Source: an uncultured Coprococcus sp. (GTDB lineage: Bacteria > Bacillota_A > Clostridia > Lachnospirales > Lachnospiraceae). Taken from it: 5,512 nucleotides of DNA. The position numbers and the translations under genes are program-made. Positions 5,425 to 5,512 of this stretch are shown piece after piece. A model generated the notes under the pieces. The model was not told the origin of the DNA, searched no databases, and worked only from the letters and a program-made list of their open reading frames with translations. The stretch covers positions 1 through 5,512 of the forward strand of contig CAAGAB010000217.1 in the NCBI GenBank assembly GCA_900767685.1, read 5' to 3'. Within the stretch, counting starts at the first letter, position 1. Each line of letters opens with the position of its first letter.

Positions 5425-5512
5425 GACTTTTGCGCAGCTAATGCAGACGGCAGAGGCGCTGGAGCATTCAGAGGCAGAGCTGAAGCCAATCTATGATATG
5501 GTTTTAGAAGAA
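5425..5512 (+). other. 3' flank, no terminator seen
   Basis: The 88 bases after the stop show no GC-rich hairpin followed by a T-run. There is only a short direct repeat (CAGAGGC at 5451 and 5469). Transcription therefore either continues into a next gene or ends beyond the window. Confidence 0.5.
5441..5512 (+). CDS. Possible start of a downstream gene, 3' partial
   Basis: An ATG 16 bases after the large gene's stop opens a frame of 24 codons that runs off the window (MQTAEALEHSEAELKPIYD...). The encoded peptide is acidic, probably helical, and uses ordinary codons. Support is weak: the only Shine-Dalgarno-like sequence (AGGA at 5423-5426, overlapping the TAG) is about 14 bases from the ATG, which is long, and 24 codons may be open by chance. 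An alternative is plain untranslated 3' flank. No family can be named from this length. Confidence 0.25.
   Translation, partial: MQTAEALEHSEAELKPIYDMVLEE

Noticed and set aside
4929..5489. 186-residue minus-strand open frame with hydrophobic, Ala/Pro/Leu-rich translation
   Set aside because: It is the antisense of the Lys/Ala/Thr-rich C-terminal module, where AAG reads as CTT. The plus frame there has clear LRR_5 and YTGK domains, and the minus translation shows no domain or ribosome binding site.

Overview
The window is almost entirely one reading frame: the 3' part of a single very large gene on the + strand. It is open from base 1 to the TAG at 5422-5424 (1,807 codons here) and lacks its true 5' end. 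The product is a giant, modular, almost certainly secreted or cell-surface protein. Its parts (BspA-type LRR_5 leucine-rich repeats, CARDB-like and Big_2 Ig-like domains, InlB B-repeat-like domains, and a lysine-rich LRR_5 end) are the set common in gut Firmicutes, above all Lachnospiraceae (Roseburia, Eubacterium, Butyrivibrio or Coprococcus relatives). Base composition is moderate and Ile ATA and Arg AGA/AGG codons are frequent, which fits. The family-level placement is inference from domain style, not from a marker gene.

Layout, from N- to C-terminal: end of an LRR_5 block (1-273); a mixed linker region (274-681); an unusual run of long alternating beta strands (682-1152); a polar linker (1153-1320); a repeat region that I read as a seven-bladed beta-propeller (about 1321-2337); two CARDB-like domains (2338-2970); two Big_2 domains (2986-3480); one Listeria-Bacteroides/InlB-type repeat (3493-3711) and one divergent InlB-type repeat (3724-3945); a third Big_2-like domain (3961-4212); a tandem pair of related Ig-like repeats (4213-4719); a 'YTGK...DYTVSYKNN' repeat domain (4750-4968); and a terminal LRR_5 module ending in a lysine-rich tail (4981-5421). 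No catalytic domain, LPXTG sorting signal, transmembrane helix or S-layer-homology domain is visible.

Taken together this looks like an extracellular adhesion or recognition protein. The propeller and the beta-strand module are the likely functional head, the CARDB/Ig domains a stalk, and the strongly basic C-terminus a possible wall-association element. The function is inferred; no ligand can be read from the sequence.

The last 88 bases after the stop hold no recognisable terminator. A short open frame from an ATG at 5441 runs off the end and may be the start of a second gene. I found no RNA gene, mobile element, CRISPR array or minus-strand gene.
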